A stretch of DNA of 64,000 nucleotides, taken from the NCBI RefSeq assembly GCF_035917975.1, contig NZ_CP109130.1, forward strand, positions 7,130,001 through 7,194,000. The letters run 5' to 3'. The notes under the pieces were generated by a model that did not search any database, was not told the origin of the DNA, and worked only from the letters and a program-made list of their open reading frames with translations. This DNA comes from Streptosporangium sp. NBC_01756 (GTDB taxonomy: Bacteria > Actinomycetota > Actinomycetes > Streptosporangiales > Streptosporangiaceae). A program made the translations under genes and the position numbers. This document shows, piece after piece, positions 9,594-20,032 of the stretch (position 1 is its first letter; each line of letters opens with the position of its first letter).

Positions 9594-11156
9594 GTGCGTC
9601 CCCCGTCGTCCATGCGACCGTCAACCAGTTCACCCCGTCCGCTCTCGGGGCTGGCGAGCCTGCTCGGCGCGCCTTCCGGCACGTCACGGGCACCGCTGGC
9701 CGCGGTGTCCGGGATCACCATCGATTCGCGCCGAGTCCAGCGCGGAGACCTCTACGTAGCGCTGCCCGGAGCCGCCTCCCACGGAGCCGACTTCTCCGCG
9801 CAGGCGCTCGCCGCAGGGGCCAGCGCCATCCTGACCGACGAAGCGGGCAGGCCGGCCGCCGTGGCGACCGGCCTGCCGGTCCTCGTCGTTCCGGACCCGC
9901 GCGCCGTGCTCGGCCAGGTCTCCGCCTGGGTGTACGGCCGCCCGGCCGCGGATGTGATGGTCATCGGCGTCACCGGCACCAGCGGCAAGTCCACCACCAG
10001 CTTCATGCTGGAGGCCGGGCTGCGGGCCGCCGGGCACCGGACCGGGCTGATCGGCGGTGTGGAGATCCACATCGGCGAGCTGCGCTCCGTACCCAAGCTG
10101 ACCACGCCGGAGGCCAGCGACCTGCAGGGGCTGTTCGCCCTCATGCGCGAGCACGGGGTCACCGCGGCCGCGATGGAGGTCTCCAGCCACGCGCTGGCGA
10201 TGGGCCGCGTGGACGGGGTCTTCTACGACGTCGCGCTGTTCACCAACCTCTCCCAGGACCACCTGGACTTCCACCGGGACCTCGACGACTACTTCATGAC
10301 GAAGGCCCGGCTGTTCACGCCCGAGATGAGCCGCGCGGGAGTCGTCAACATCGACGACGCCCACGGACGCGAGCTTCTCGGCCTGAGTAAGATCCCGATG
10401 ACCACCTTCTCCGCCGAGGGCGCCGTCGAAGCCGACTGGCGGGCCGTGGACGTGCGCCTCGGCGGTGACGGCTCCTCCTTCCGGGTCGTCGGCCCCGGCG
10501 GCGTCGAGGAGCAGGCCACGGTGGCCCTGCCCGGCCCGTTCAACGTCGCCAACGCGCTCGGCTCGATCGTCTCCCTCGTGGAGGCCGGGGTGCCGCTGCG
10601 GACCGCGGTGGCCGGCGTCGCTACGCTGACCGGTGTGCCCGGCCGGATGGAGCGGGTGTCCGGCGGCCAGGACTTCCAGGCCATCGTCGACTACTCGCAC
10701 AAACCCGGAGCGGTCGAGGCGGTGCTCCGCGCCCTGCGTCAGATCACGGCCGGCAAGCTGACCGTGGTGCTGGGCTGCGGCGGCGACCGTGACCGGGGCA
10801 AACGCCCGATGATGGGGGAGGCCGCCGCGCGGCTGGCGGATGTGGCCATCCTCACCAGTGACAATCCCCGCTCGGAGGATCCGCTGGGGATCCTCGCCGA
10901 GATGATGAACGGAGTCCTCGGCGTGTCTCAACATGAGCGCGCGCATGTGATCATTGAGCCGGACCGGGCTGCGGCCATCGACCTGGCGATCGGCCGGGCC
11001 GGCCCCGGCGACATCGTCGTCGTGGCCGGCAAGGGGCACGAGCAGGGCCAGTACGTCAGGGAGGAAATACTCCCGTTCGACGACAGGCAAGTGGTGGCCG
11101 ACGCGATCGTCAGACGGCGGAACCGGACGGGCCCCGAAGACACGTATGGAGAGTAG
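9594..11156 (+). CDS. murE: UDP-MurNAc-tripeptide synthetase MurE (meso-DAP adding)
   Basis: 520 aa, GTG start 22 bp after ftsI. The ATP-binding loop GVTGTSGKST is at about 126-134. TPEASDLQ and EVSSHAL are conserved substrate-binding segments, and the central-domain block TNLSQDHLDFH is present. The DNPR motif (423-426, in SDNPRSEDP) is the residue set that selects meso-diaminopimelate, so this organism probably has mDAP peptidoglycan. It adds the third amino acid to UDP-MurNAc-L-Ala-D-Glu in the cytoplasm. Confidence 0.96.
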   Translation: MRPPSSMRPSTSSPRPLSGLASLLGAPSGTSRAPLAAVSGITIDSRRVQRGDLYVALPGAASHGADFSAQALAAGASAILTDEAGRPAAVATGLPVLVVPDPRAVLGQVSAWVYGRPAADVMVIGVTGTSGKSTTSFMLEAGLRAAGHRTGLIGGVEIHIGELRSVPKLTTPEASDLQGLFALMREHGVTAAAMEVSSHALAMGRVDGVFYDVALFTNLSQDHLDFHRDLDDYFMTKARLFTPEMSRAGVVNIDDAHGRELLGLSKIPMTTFSAEGAVEADWRAVDVRLGGDGSSFRVVGPGGVEEQATVALPGPFNVANALGSIVSLVEAGVPLRTAVAGVATLTGVPGRMERVSGGQDFQAIVDYSHKPGAVEAVLRALRQITAGKLTVVLGCGGDRDRGKRPMMGEAAARLADVAILTSDNPRSEDPLGILAEMMNGVLGVSQHERAHVIIEPDRAAAIDLAIGRAGPGDIVVVAGKGHEQGQYVREEILPFDDRQVVADAIVRRRNRTGPEDTYGE

Positions 11157-11168
11157 GTAAGACGCATC

Positions 11169-12566
11169 ATGATCCCGTTGCCGCTGGCCAGGATCGCCGA
11201 GATCACCTCGGGCGCCCTCGCTGGTATGGCCGATCCCCGTGCGGTCGTACGCGGTCCGGTCGTCATCGACTCCCGCGCCGTCGAGCCGGGGTCGTTGTTC
11301 GTCGCCATCAAGGGTGACCGGGTCGACGGGCACGACTTCGCCGCCCAGGCCGTCGAGGCCGGCGCCGTCGCCGTGCTGGCGTCCCGACCCGTCGACGCCC
11401 CCGCGGTCGTCGTCGGCGACACCGTGACCGCTCTGGCGGGCCTGGCCAACGCCGTCTGCGCCCAACTGCCGTCGGTCACCGTCATCGGTGTGACCGGCTC
11501 CGCGGGCAAGACCACCACCAAGGACCTGCTGGCCCGCCTCACCGCCAGGGTCGGTCCGACGGTCGCCCCGGCCGGCTCGTTCAACAACGAGATCGGCCAC
11601 CCGCTCACGGTGCTGAAGGCCGACGAGAACACCCGCTACCTGGTGCTGGAGCTCAGCGCGAGATACGCGGGCGACATCGCCCATCTCGCCCGGGTCGCCC
11701 CGCCCAGGATCGGGGTGGTCCTCAACGTCGGCACCGCCCATCTGGGCGTCTTCGGCGGCAAGGAGGCGATCGCCAGGGCCAAGGGTGAGCTGGTCGAGGC
11801 ACTGCCCGCCGACGGCGTGGCCGTACTGAACGCCGACGACCCGCTGGTGGCCGCGATGGCCGGCCGCACCGATGCCCGGATCACCTGGTACGGCCGCGCC
11901 GAGTCCGCCGCGGTGCGGGCCGAGGGGGTGACCCTCGACTGGCGCGGCCGGGCCTCCTTCACCCTGCGCACCCCGTCCGGCGCCGCGCCGGTCGCGCTCC
12001 GCCTGTACGGCGAGCACGCCGTGGAGAACGCGCTCGCCGCCGCGGCGGCGGCCTACGAACTGGGCCTGCCGGTCGCCACCATCGCCGAGGAGCTGTCGGA
12101 GGCCGAGCCCCGCAGCCGGTGGCGGATGGAGGTCACCGACCGGGAGGACGGCGTCACCGTGATCAACGACGCCTACAACGCCAACCCCGACTCCATGCGG
12201 GCCGCCTTCGGCACCTTCGACGTCCTGGCGGGCGGACGCCGCCGCTTCGCGGTCATCGCCGCCCTGCGTGAGCTGGGGGAGGAGAGCGCGGCCCTGAACG
12301 AGGACTTGGGCCGGCTGGCGGGCGGCGCGGGCCTCGCGGGCCTCTTCGTCGTCGGACCCGACGCGGAGGAGATCCTGGCCGGTGCCCGCGCCGCGGCGGG
12401 CGGCGCACCGGACGCCACGCGGATCACACATGTGGCCGACGCCGAGGCGGCGGGTGCCGCGCTGTCGGCACTCCTGGCCCCCGGCGACGTGGTGCTGGTC
12501 AAGGGGCCCCGCGCCGCCGGGCTGGAGCGCGTGGCCGAGACTCTGCTCGGGGGTGACCGCCGATGA
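11169..12566 (+). CDS. murF: UDP-MurNAc-tripeptide D-Ala-D-Ala ligase MurF
   Basis: 465 aa, ATG at 11169, 12 bp after murE. The ATP loop [11 protein letters not shown] is at about 107-117. [25 protein letters not shown] and [15 protein letters not shown] are MurF family signatures. It adds D-Ala-D-Ala to complete the UDP-MurNAc-pentapeptide. The last four bases overlap the mraY start (ATGA), so the two are probably translationally coupled. Confidence 0.96.
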   Translation: MIPLPLARIAEITSGALAGMADPRAVVRGPVVIDSRAVEPGSLFVAIKGDRVDGHDFAAQAVEAGAVAVLASRPVDAPAVVVGDTVTALAGLANAVCAQLPSVTVIGVTGSAGKTTTKDLLARLTARVGPTVAPAGSFNNEIGHPLTVLKADENTRYLVLELSARYAGDIAHLARVAPPRIGVVLNVGTAHLGVFGGKEAIARAKGELVEALPADGVAVLNADDPLVAAMAGRTDARITWYGRAESAAVRAEGVTLDWRGRASFTLRTPSGAAPVALRLYGEHAVENALAAAAAAYELGLPVATIAEELSEAEPRSRWRMEVTDREDGVTVINDAYNANPDSMRAAFGTFDVLAGGRRRFAVIAALRELGEESAALNEDLGRLAGGAGLAGLFVVGPDAEEILAGARAAAGGAPDATRITHVADAEAAGAALSALLAPGDVVLVKGPRAAGLERVAETLLGGDRR

Positions 12567-13621
12567 GGGAGATCCTCATCGCGGCGGCGGTGAGTCTGCT
12601 GCTGTCCATGTTCGGCACGCCTCTGGCGATCCGCCTGTTCTCCCGGCGCGGCTACGGCCAGAGCATCCGGGAGGAGGGGCCCTCCGGGCACCACGACAAG
12701 CGCGGCACCCCCACCATGGGCGGCACCGTGATCGTGATAGCGGCGCTGGCCGGGTTCGCCTGCGCCCACCTGGCCACCTGGACCCAGCCCACCGTCTCCG
12801 CGGTCCTGGTGCTGTTCCTGATGGTGGGTCTGGGCGCGGTCGGCTTCCTCGACGACTTCATCAAGATCTACAAACAGCGCAGCCTCGGCCTGCGCAGCGG
12901 CGCCAAGGCGCTGGGCCAGCTCGTCATCGGCGCGGTCTTCGCGGTCCTGGTGACCCGCTTCCCGAACGCCTACCTGATCACCCCGGCCGAGACCCGGCTG
13001 TCGTTCCTGCGGGACTTCGGCCCGTCCATCGGCATCGTCGGGTTCACGCTCCTGGTGCTGTTCATGATCGTGGGCTTCTCCAACGCGGTGAACCTGACCG
13101 ACGGCCTCGACGGCCTGGCCAGCGGTGCCACCGGCGTGGTGCTGGCCTCCTACGTGCTGATCGGCAACTGGCAGCTCCGCAACAGCTGCACCACCCAGCT
13201 CGGTCCCAACTGCTACTGGGTCCGCGACCCGCTGGACCTGGCCGTGGTCGCCGCCGCCGTGCTCGGCGCGCTCGTGGGCTTCCTGTGGTGGAACGCCCCG
13301 CCCGCGAAGATCTTCATGGGCGACACCGGCTCACTGGCCCTGGGCGGGGTGATCGCCGGTCTGGCCATCACCACCCGCACGCAGCTCCTGCTGGTGATCC
13401 TGGCCGGGATGTGCGTGATCATCACGATGTCGGTGATCATCCAGGTCGGCTTCTTCAAGATGACCGGCAAACGGGTCTTCAAGATGGCTCCCCTCCAGCA
13501 CCACTTCGAGCTGTCGGGGTGGGCGGAGACGACGATCGTGGTCCGCTTCTGGCTCCTCGCCGCGCTCTGCGCCGCCGCCGGCCTCGGGCTGTTCTACGTC
13601 GAATGGATGCCGAAGCCGTGA
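12563..13621 (+). CDS. mraY: Phospho-MurNAc-pentapeptide translocase MraY
   Basis: 352 aa polytopic membrane protein with about ten hydrophobic helices. Catalytic and signature motifs are visible: [45 protein letters not shown] and [13 protein letters not shown]. It transfers phospho-MurNAc-pentapeptide to undecaprenyl phosphate to make lipid I. The ATG overlaps the murF stop. Confidence 0.97.
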   Translation: MREILIAAAVSLLLSMFGTPLAIRLFSRRGYGQSIREEGPSGHHDKRGTPTMGGTVIVIAALAGFACAHLATWTQPTVSAVLVLFLMVGLGAVGFLDDFIKIYKQRSLGLRSGAKALGQLVIGAVFAVLVTRFPNAYLITPAETRLSFLRDFGPSIGIVGFTLLVLFMIVGFSNAVNLTDGLDGLASGATGVVLASYVLIGNWQLRNSCTTQLGPNCYWVRDPLDLAVVAAAVLGALVGFLWWNAPPAKIFMGDTGSLALGGVIAGLAITTRTQLLLVILAGMCVIITMSVIIQVGFFKMTGKRVFKMAPLQHHFELSGWAETTIVVRFWLLAALCAAAGLGLFYVEWMPKP

Positions 13622-13661
13622 CGGCGGCGAGCACGGCCGCGCGGCGGGCAGGAGTGATCAC

Positions 13662-15053
13662 GTGATCTGCGTCGCCGGTCTCGGCGTCTCGGGTACGGCC
13701 GTCGCCCGCGCGATGGCCGCCCGGGGCGAGAAGGTGGTCGTCCTGGAGGGCAGGGACGGGGAGCGGGCCAGGGCCACCGCCGCGGAGCTGGCCGGGATCG
13801 GGGTCGAGGTCCGTTTCGGCGAACCGGCCGCCCTGCCCGCCGGCGCCTCCCTCGTCGTCGCCACCGGCTGGCCGCCGCACCACCCGCTGCTCGTCGCGGC
13901 GGCCGAGGCCGGGGTGGAGGTGATCGGCGAGGTCGAGCTGGCCTGGCGGCTCCGTCCGGCGGACGCCGCGCCCTGGCTGGCGCTGACCGGCACCAACGGC
14001 AAGACCACCGTGGTCCGGATGCTCACCTCGATGCTGACCGCCGCCGGGCATCGGGCGCTGGCGGTCGGCAATGTCGGCACCCCCATCGTGGAGGCCGTCA
14101 CCGGGCCCGCCGACGTGCTGGCGGTGGAGCTGTCCAGCTTCCAGCTCCACCGCTCGCCCAGCCTCGCCCCGCACACCGCCGCCGTCCTCAACGTCGCCCC
14201 CGACCACCTTGACTGGCACGGCTCCATGGAGGAGTACGCCCGGGCCAAGGGGGAGATCTTCGCCCGGGCCGGGACGGTCGTCCACAACGCCGACGACGAG
14301 TGGGCGGCCCGGCTGGCCGCGCCGTACGACGGGGGCGCGCACACGGTGGGCTTCACCCTCGGAGTGCCGGCGCCCGGCCAGGTCGGCGTGGTCGAGGACC
14401 TGCTGGTGGACCGGGCGTTCGTGGCCGACCCGGTGCGCAACGCCACCGAGCTGGCCTCGTTCGCCGACATCCGGCCGTTCGCGCCGCACAACGTGGCCAA
14501 CGCCCTGGCCGCCGCCACCATGGCCCGCTCCTACGGGGTGCCCCCGGAGGCCGTACGGCGGGGCCTGCTGGACTTCGTCCCCGACCCGCACCGGATGGCG
14601 CAGGTCGCCCGGGTCGGCGAGGTCGACTACGTGGACGACTCCAAGGCCACCAACCCGCACGCCGCGGCGGCGTCGCTCGCGGCCTACCCCTCGATCGTCT
14701 GGATCGCCGGCGGGCAGCTCAAGGGCGCCGACGTGGACGAGCTGGTACGGCGGGCCGCGCCACGGTTGCGCGGCGCGGTGCTGCTGGGCGTCGATCGTGA
14801 GCGAATCCGGCAGGCTCTGGCGCGACACGCCGAAAATGTCCCGGTGGTGGAGGTGGCCGGCCAAGACACTGGGGTCATGGACCGTGTCGTCACCGAAGCC
14901 GCGAGGCTCGCCGTTCCCGGGGACACCGTGCTGCTGGCTCCGGCCGGGGCATCCCTGGACATGTTCCCCAACTACGGGGCGAGGGGGAAAGCCTTCGCCC
15001 AGGCTGTCCTCGCGCGCCTGGACGGATCGCGGCGCGATGCCGAGGGCGTGTGA
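13662..15053 (+). CDS. murD: UDP-MurNAc-L-Ala D-glutamate ligase MurD
   Basis: 463 aa from GTG 13662. The Rossmann-like N-terminus ICVAGLGVSGTAVA starts immediately, so the protein begins very close to its fold. ATP loop TGTNGKTTV at 109-117. ELSSFQLHR, NVAPDHLDWHGS, NVANALAAA and DDSKATNPHAA are family signatures. It adds D-Glu to UDP-MurNAc-L-Ala. It begins 40 bp after mraY. Confidence 0.96.
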   Translation: MICVAGLGVSGTAVARAMAARGEKVVVLEGRDGERARATAAELAGIGVEVRFGEPAALPAGASLVVATGWPPHHPLLVAAAEAGVEVIGEVELAWRLRPADAAPWLALTGTNGKTTVVRMLTSMLTAAGHRALAVGNVGTPIVEAVTGPADVLAVELSSFQLHRSPSLAPHTAAVLNVAPDHLDWHGSMEEYARAKGEIFARAGTVVHNADDEWAARLAAPYDGGAHTVGFTLGVPAPGQVGVVEDLLVDRAFVADPVRNATELASFADIRPFAPHNVANALAAATMARSYGVPPEAVRRGLLDFVPDPHRMAQVARVGEVDYVDDSKATNPHAAAASLAAYPSIVWIAGGQLKGADVDELVRRAAPRLRGAVLLGVDRERIRQALARHAENVPVVEVAGQDTGVMDRVVTEAARLAVPGDTVLLAPAGASLDMFPNYGARGKAFAQAVLARLDGSRRDAEGV

Positions 15054-15092
15054 TCACGAAGGGTGGGTCCGGTCGGCGGAGCGGGGGGAAAG

Positions 15093-16367
15093 ATGACCGC
15101 TGAGACCGATCGGGCGCCGGCCTTCGACTCCTTCAACGGCCGCCTCGCCCGGGTGCGTGAGCTGCTGGCACGCCCCCTCTTCTCCTACCACCTGCTGCTC
15201 GGCGTCAGCGCGCTGCTGATGGCCCTGGGGCTGATGATGGTCCTGTCCGCGTCGAGCATCGAGGCGCTCCAGACGCGGCAGTCGGCGTTCGCGCTCTTCG
15301 GCCGGCAGTTCATCGCGGCGACGCTGGGCCTGCTGCTGATGTGGATCTGCTCCCGGCTGCCCATCAGGTTCTTCCGGCTGGCCGGCTACCCGCTGATGGT
15401 CTTCGCCGCCCTGGGCCTGGTCCTGGTCCTCTTCATCGGCGACGCCGAGCAGGGCGCGCAACGCTGGATCTACATCGGCGAGCTCACCGTCCAGCCGTCG
15501 GAGCCGGCCAAGCTCGCACTGGTGGTGTGGGGTGCCGACCTGCTGGCCAGATGGGCGCGGGCCGGGCAGATCGAGTGGCGCAGGCTGCTGATCCCCCTCC
15601 TGCCCGGGCTGGCGATCATGGCCGTCCTGGTGATGCTGGGCAGTGACCTCGGCACCACCCTGGTGCTGATGATGATCTTCCTTGCCCTGCTCTGGGTGGT
15701 GGGCGCGCCGCTGAAGCTGTTCGGCGGCATGCTGGCGGTCATCCTGCTGGCCGTCATCACGATGATCAGCTCTGAGGGCTACCGCTCGAACCGGATCGCC
15801 GGCTGGCTCAACCCGCAGGGCACGGCGCAGGGCGCGGGATACCAGTTGGTGCAGGGGCAGATGGGGATAGGCAGCGGCGGCTGGTTCGGGGTCGGGCTGG
15901 GGGCCGGCAAGCAGAAGTGGAACTGGACCCCGCACGCCGAGAGCGACTTCATCTTCTCCGTCATCGGCGAGGAGTTCGGTCTGATGGGCACGCTGATCGT
16001 GGTGATCCTGTTCGGGCTGCTCGGCTACGCGGGCCTGCGGGTGGCCAGCCGGGTCAGGGACCCGTTCGTCCGGCTCGCCTCGGTCGCCGCGGTCGCCTGG
16101 ATCGTCGGCCAGGCGATCGTCAACATCGGAGCCGTCACCGGGATGCTGCCCATCACCGGAATCCCGCTGCCGCTGGTCTCCTACGGCGGATCGGCGCTGT
16201 TGTCGACCCTGGCCGCGCTGGGGATGCTGCTCGCCTTCGCCAAACACGAGCCCGGCGCGCGGGAGGCTCTGGCGGCGCGTGGCCCCGGACCGGTGGCTCG
16301 GGGCCTAAGCTGGCTTGGCCTGGGTGGTCCGGTTAAGAAACGGCGGCCGGTCCGCGCGAGGCGGTAG
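15093..16367 (+). CDS. ftsW: Septal peptidoglycan polymerase FtsW (SEDS family)
   Basis: 424 aa from ATG 15093, preceded by GGGGGGAAAG; an in-frame GTG at 15063 lacks a good ribosome site. About ten membrane helices. SEDS motifs include [13 protein letters not shown], the extracellular [17 protein letters not shown] and the C-terminal [13 protein letters not shown]. It polymerises lipid II at the septum with FtsI. The cytoplasmic C-terminus is very basic ([10 protein letters not shown]). Confidence 0.95.
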   Translation: MTAETDRAPAFDSFNGRLARVRELLARPLFSYHLLLGVSALLMALGLMMVLSASSIEALQTRQSAFALFGRQFIAATLGLLLMWICSRLPIRFFRLAGYPLMVFAALGLVLVLFIGDAEQGAQRWIYIGELTVQPSEPAKLALVVWGADLLARWARAGQIEWRRLLIPLLPGLAIMAVLVMLGSDLGTTLVLMMIFLALLWVVGAPLKLFGGMLAVILLAVITMISSEGYRSNRIAGWLNPQGTAQGAGYQLVQGQMGIGSGGWFGVGLGAGKQKWNWTPHAESDFIFSVIGEEFGLMGTLIVVILFGLLGYAGLRVASRVRDPFVRLASVAAVAWIVGQAIVNIGAVTGMLPITGIPLPLVSYGGSALLSTLAALGMLLAFAKHEPGAREALAARGPGPVARGLSWLGLGGPVKKRRPVRARR

Positions 16368-16441
16368 GCGACCGGGTGGTTCTGCGCGAAACGACGCCTG
16401 GTCCAAGGAAGACGATAAGTGAGATAAGTGAAAGGACCGAC

Positions 16442-17530
16442 ATGAGGGTGGTCCTCGCCGGCGGCGGGACGGCCGGTCACATCGAGCCGGCGTTGGCCCT
16501 AGCCGACGCGCTCCGCCGACTGGTCCCCGACATCGGGATCACATGCCTTGGCACGGAGCGCGGCCTGGAGACGCGGCTGGTGCCGGCCCGCGGTTACGAC
16601 CTGCAACTCGTGCCCGCGGTGCCACTGCCCCGGGCGATCACACCCCAGCTGCTGACCGTGCCCGGCCGGCTGGCGGGCGCCATCAGCGCCGCCGCCGGCA
16701 TCATGGAGCGGGTCCAGGCCGACGTGCTGGTCGGGTTCGGCGGCTATGTGGCGACCCCCGCCTACCTGGCGGCGCGGCGGCGAGGGGTGCCGATCGTGGT
16801 GCACGAGGCCAACCCGCGGCCGGGTCTGGCCAACCGGCTGGGTGCGCGGCTCACCGACCACGTGTTCACCGGCCACCAGAACACGCCACTGAACCACGCC
16901 GAACACGTGGGCATCCCGCTCCGCCGCGAGATCGTCACGCTGGACAGGCTCTCCATGGGAGACAAGGCGCGTTCCTGGTTCGGCCTGGAGGCCGATCTGC
17001 CCACGTTGCTGGTCACCGGGGGCTCCCAGGGCGCGCGGTCGCTCAACCAGGCGGCGCTGGCCGCCGGTCCGGCGCTGCGCCGGGCAGGGGTGCAGGTCCT
17101 GCACGTCATCGGGCCGAAGAACACGCTGGCGGAGGAGCCGCCGCCCGGTGACCCGCAGTACGTCGCGCTGCAGTACGTCGACCGGATGGATCTGGCCTAC
17201 GCCGCGGCGGACTTCGCCCTGTGCCGCAGCGGCGCCATGACGTGCGCCGAGCTGACCGCGGTGGGGCTGCCCGCCGCCTTCATCCCGCTGCCGCACGGCA
17301 ACGGCGAGCAGCGGCTCAACGCCGAGCCGATCGTGCAGGCCGGTGGCGGCCTCATGATCGACGACGCCGACCTGACACCGGAGTGGATCATCCAGAACGT
17401 GCTGCCCATCCTGTCCGATCCCGAACGGGTGGTCACCATGTCGGAGGCCGCCTCCAGGATGGGCCGGAAGGACGCCGACGTGACGCTCGCCCGTAGGGTG
17501 TTGCAGATCGCGTCGGGGGGGAGGGCCTGA
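16442..17530 (+). CDS. murG: UDP-GlcNAc lipid I transferase MurG
   Basis: 362 aa from ATG 16442 (GAAAGGA upstream). This is the start that places the lipid-binding loop [17 protein letters not shown] at the N-terminus, as in the family; a longer in-frame start at 16376 adds an unconserved 22 residues. [41 protein letters not shown] and [11 protein letters not shown] are family signatures. It converts lipid I to lipid II at the inner face of the membrane. Confidence 0.96.
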   Translation: MRVVLAGGGTAGHIEPALALADALRRLVPDIGITCLGTERGLETRLVPARGYDLQLVPAVPLPRAITPQLLTVPGRLAGAISAAAGIMERVQADVLVGFGGYVATPAYLAARRRGVPIVVHEANPRPGLANRLGARLTDHVFTGHQNTPLNHAEHVGIPLRREIVTLDRLSMGDKARSWFGLEADLPTLLVTGGSQGARSLNQAALAAGPALRRAGVQVLHVIGPKNTLAEEPPPGDPQYVALQYVDRMDLAYAAADFALCRSGAMTCAELTAVGLPAAFIPLPHGNGEQRLNAEPIVQAGGGLMIDDADLTPEWIIQNVLPILSDPERVVTMSEAASRMGRKDADVTLARRVLQIASGGRA

Positions 17531-17540
17531 TGGCCGAGCG

Positions 17541-17681
17541 AGGAACGAGGTCGTCCGCGTGGCGGACGAGGAGGGGCGAGCGACCGATGAGCGGGGAGCG
17601 AGCCCGATGCGGTGAGCACGGCGGCCTGCCGAGGGACGAGGCCGTCCGCGTGGCCAATGAGGAGGGGTGAGCGGCCGATGA
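17541..17681 (+). repeat. Duplicated murC translation-initiation region
   Basis: Two 50-bp blocks at 17541-17590 and 17632-17681 match at about 43 of 50 positions with a 91-bp offset. Both contain GAGGAGGGG followed by (A/G)CCGATGAG. The second block carries the true murC ribosome site and ATG; the first carries a similar site and ATG that leads into a different reading. The murG-murC gap of 147 bp is therefore mainly a partial duplication. Confidence 0.75.
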
Positions 17682-19084
17682 GTCTGGTCAAGTTGGTGGA
17701 TCCGGTCGCGGCCGAGGAGCTCGGGCGTGTCCACTTCATCGGGATCGGCGGCGCCGGCATGTCCGGCATCGCCCGCATCCTGCTCAAGCGGGGCGTGCCG
17801 GTCTCCGGCAGTGACGCGCGCGGCTCGGACATGGTGACCGAGCTGCGGGAGCTGGGTGGCCGGGTCCACATCGGCCATGCCGCCTCACACATCAAGGACG
17901 TCGACACGGTGGTGGTCTCCACCGCGATCCGCGACTCCAATCCCGAGCTGGGTGAGGCGCTCAGCCAGGGGCTGCGGGTCATCCCCAGGGCCGCCGCGCT
18001 CGCCTCGGTCATGGCGGGCCGTACCGGCGTCGCCCTGGCTGGGACCCATGGCAAGACCACCACGACCTCGATGCTCACGGTGGCGCTGCAGAAGTGCGGC
18101 GTCGATCCGTCCTACTGCGTCGGAGGCCAGCTCGTGACCACCGGCCTGGGGGCCGACGAGGGGGCGGGCGGGGTGTTCGTCGCCGAGGCCGACGAGAGCG
18201 ACGGCTCCTTCCTCATGCTGGCGCCGGACATCGCCGTGGTGACCAACGTGGAGCCGGACCACCTGGACAACTACGGTGAGCCGCGCGCGGTCTACGACAG
18301 CTTCGCCCGGTTCGTCGAGCGGGTCGGCACCTCCATGGTGATCTGTGTGGACGATCCGGGTTCGGCCGCGCTGATCCCCATCGCCCGCGCACGGGGCCTG
18401 AAGGTGATCACGTACGGTGAGACCGAGGACGCCGACTTCCGGGTGAGCGGGATCGTCCCCGACGGTCTGGGCATCTCCTTCGCGGTCGACGGCCGCGGAG
18501 AGGTCAGGCTGGCCGTCCCCGGCCGTCACAACGCGCTCAACGCCACCGCGGTCATCGCGGTGGCGATGGAGCTGGGGGTGTCCTTCGACGAGATACGCGA
18601 CGGCCTGGCCGCCTTCACCGGTGCCAAGCGCCGCTTCGAGGCCAAGGGCGAGGCCGGCGGGGTGGCGGTCTTCGACAGCTATGCCCACCACCCGACCGAG
18701 CTGGCCGCGGACCTGCGCGCGGCGCGGGACGTGGTGGCGTCCTTCTCCGGCTCCGGCAGGGTCGTCGCGGTCTTCCAGCCGCACCTCTACTCCCGGACGA
18801 GATTCTTCGCCGACGAGTTCGCGACGGCTCTCGGCCTGGCGGACGAGGTCATCGTGCTGGACGTCTACGGCGCCCGCGAGGATCCCGAACCGGGTGTCTC
18901 CGGGGCGCTGGTGGCGGGCAAGGTCTCCCTGCCGACCGGTCAGGTGACCTACGCGCCGCAGCGCGACGCGGTCCCCGACCTGGTGGCGGACCGGGCCAGG
19001 CCCGGTGACATCGTGCTCACCATGGGGGCGGGTGACGTGACCGAGCTGGGCCCCCGCATCGTGGCGGCGCTGGCCGCCAGGTGA
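17678..19084 (+). CDS. murC: UDP-MurNAc L-alanine ligase MurC
   Basis: 468 aa from ATG 17678 with GAGGAGGGG upstream. HFIGIGGAGMSGIARIL is the N-terminal dinucleotide-like loop, LAGTHGKTTTTSML the ATP loop, EADESDGSF and NVEPDHLDNYG the central-domain signatures, and DSYAHHPTELAADLRAAR and FQPHLYSRTRFF the C-terminal ones. It adds L-Ala to UDP-MurNAc. An in-frame start at 17612 exists but lies in the duplicated leader and adds an unconserved stretch. Confidence 0.96.
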   Translation: MSLVKLVDPVAAEELGRVHFIGIGGAGMSGIARILLKRGVPVSGSDARGSDMVTELRELGGRVHIGHAASHIKDVDTVVVSTAIRDSNPELGEALSQGLRVIPRAAALASVMAGRTGVALAGTHGKTTTTSMLTVALQKCGVDPSYCVGGQLVTTGLGADEGAGGVFVAEADESDGSFLMLAPDIAVVTNVEPDHLDNYGEPRAVYDSFARFVERVGTSMVICVDDPGSAALIPIARARGLKVITYGETEDADFRVSGIVPDGLGISFAVDGRGEVRLAVPGRHNALNATAVIAVAMELGVSFDEIRDGLAAFTGAKRRFEAKGEAGGVAVFDSYAHHPTELAADLRAARDVVASFSGSGRVVAVFQPHLYSRTRFFADEFATALGLADEVIVLDVYGAREDPEPGVSGALVAGKVSLPTGQVTYAPQRDAVPDLVADRARPGDIVLTMGAGDVTELGPRIVAALAAR

Positions 19085-19139
19085 GCCGCGGCAGGGGGTG
19101 CGGATCGCCGGAGCCCGGGCCGCCGGACGAGGTGAGACG

Positions 19140-19808
19140 GTGAACGGGATGTGGAGGTCGGCCTTCCTGGCCCTGCTCACCGTGGGGGTGGTGGGAATCG
19201 CCGCCTGGCTGGTCTTCTTCTCCTCCGTGCTCGGGGTGCGCGACATCCAGGTGCGGGGGAACCTCGGCATTCCCGCCCAGCAGATCCAGCAGGCGACGGG
19301 AGTGCCCGAGGGCAGGCCCCTGGCCACCGTGGACGTGCCCGAAGTCGAGGAGCGGATCATGAAGATCCGGCAGATCCAGTCGGTGACGGTCAGCCGCGGC
19401 TGGCCCGGCACACTGGTGGTGGAGGTGGTGGAGCGTGAGCCGATCGCGGTGGTACCGGTCGGCACCCGGTTCGCCCTCATGGACCGGCACGGTGTGATGA
19501 CCGAGGTCAGAGATGTCGCGCCCGCGACGCTTCCGGTGTTGCGCGCGGACCGCGCACAGCCCGGCGATCCCGCGACCGGTGCGGCGCTGGCCGTCATGGA
19601 GGCACTGCCGGATGATCTGGTCCCGCGGATCGCGGAGGTGCTCGCCCCCACGTCCGAAACCGTCTCGCTGCGTCTGAAGGACGGCCGCACGGTCATGTGG
19701 GGCGGCCGGGACCGGGCGGCGGACAAGGCGAAGATCCTCGTTACGCTGCTGAAACGTCCGGCCGACACCTATGACGTGAGCTCGCCTGACGTCGTGACGG
19801 TGAAGTGA
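19140..19808 (+). CDS. ftsQ: Cell-division protein FtsQ
   Basis: 222 aa from GTG 19140 (GAGG at 19129-19132); ATG 19149 and GTG 19098 are possible alternatives. A short cytoplasmic tail and one membrane helix (about residues 6-25) are followed by the POTRA domain, starting VRDIQVRGNLGIPAQQIQQ, and the FtsQ domain with RGWPGTLVVEVVEREPIAV. FtsQ joins FtsL and DivIC in the divisome. The order murC-ftsQ-ftsZ is the actinobacterial one. Confidence 0.93.
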   Translation: MNGMWRSAFLALLTVGVVGIAAWLVFFSSVLGVRDIQVRGNLGIPAQQIQQATGVPEGRPLATVDVPEVEERIMKIRQIQSVTVSRGWPGTLVVEVVEREPIAVVPVGTRFALMDRHGVMTEVRDVAPATLPVLRADRAQPGDPATGAALAVMEALPDDLVPRIAEVLAPTSETVSLRLKDGRTVMWGGRDRAADKAKILVTLLKRPADTYDVSSPDVVTVK

Positions 19809-19879
19809 TCCCGGTCGGCCCGCGCGTTCGCCGAAAAGGACGGCCTGCGACACGCCGGGCGTGCTTGCGGCGCGGTTAG

Positions 19880-19909
19880 TTGACCCGCCTGGAGCGTAAC
19901 TCCTACTGT
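19880..19909 (+). promoter_or_regulatory. Putative ftsZ promoter
   Basis: TTGACC at 19880-19885 and TACTGT at 19904-19909 are separated by 18 bp, in the 224-bp ftsQ-ftsZ gap. A second TTGACA at 19927 is followed by the near-palindrome CTCAACTTGAG (19944-19954) but has no good -10 match. ftsZ thus probably has its own promoter within the cluster, with the palindrome as a possible operator. Confidence 0.4.
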
Positions 19910-20032
19910 CCGTATCACTCCTCAGGTTGACATAAATCTAAATCTCAACTTGAGGGTGAGAGTTTTGGAAGCGACGGCACGGGCCCCGTGCCGCATGAAA
20001 TTGCAAGTAAACGAGCGGAAAGGCCCCTCGTC

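Noticed and set aside
6896..9721. A very long open frame on the minus strand opposite ftsI, and similar long frames opposite other dcw genes
   Set aside because: They are antisense shadows of high-GC genes: low-complexity translation, no domains, no ribosome sites, and the opposite strand carries clear conserved enzymes.
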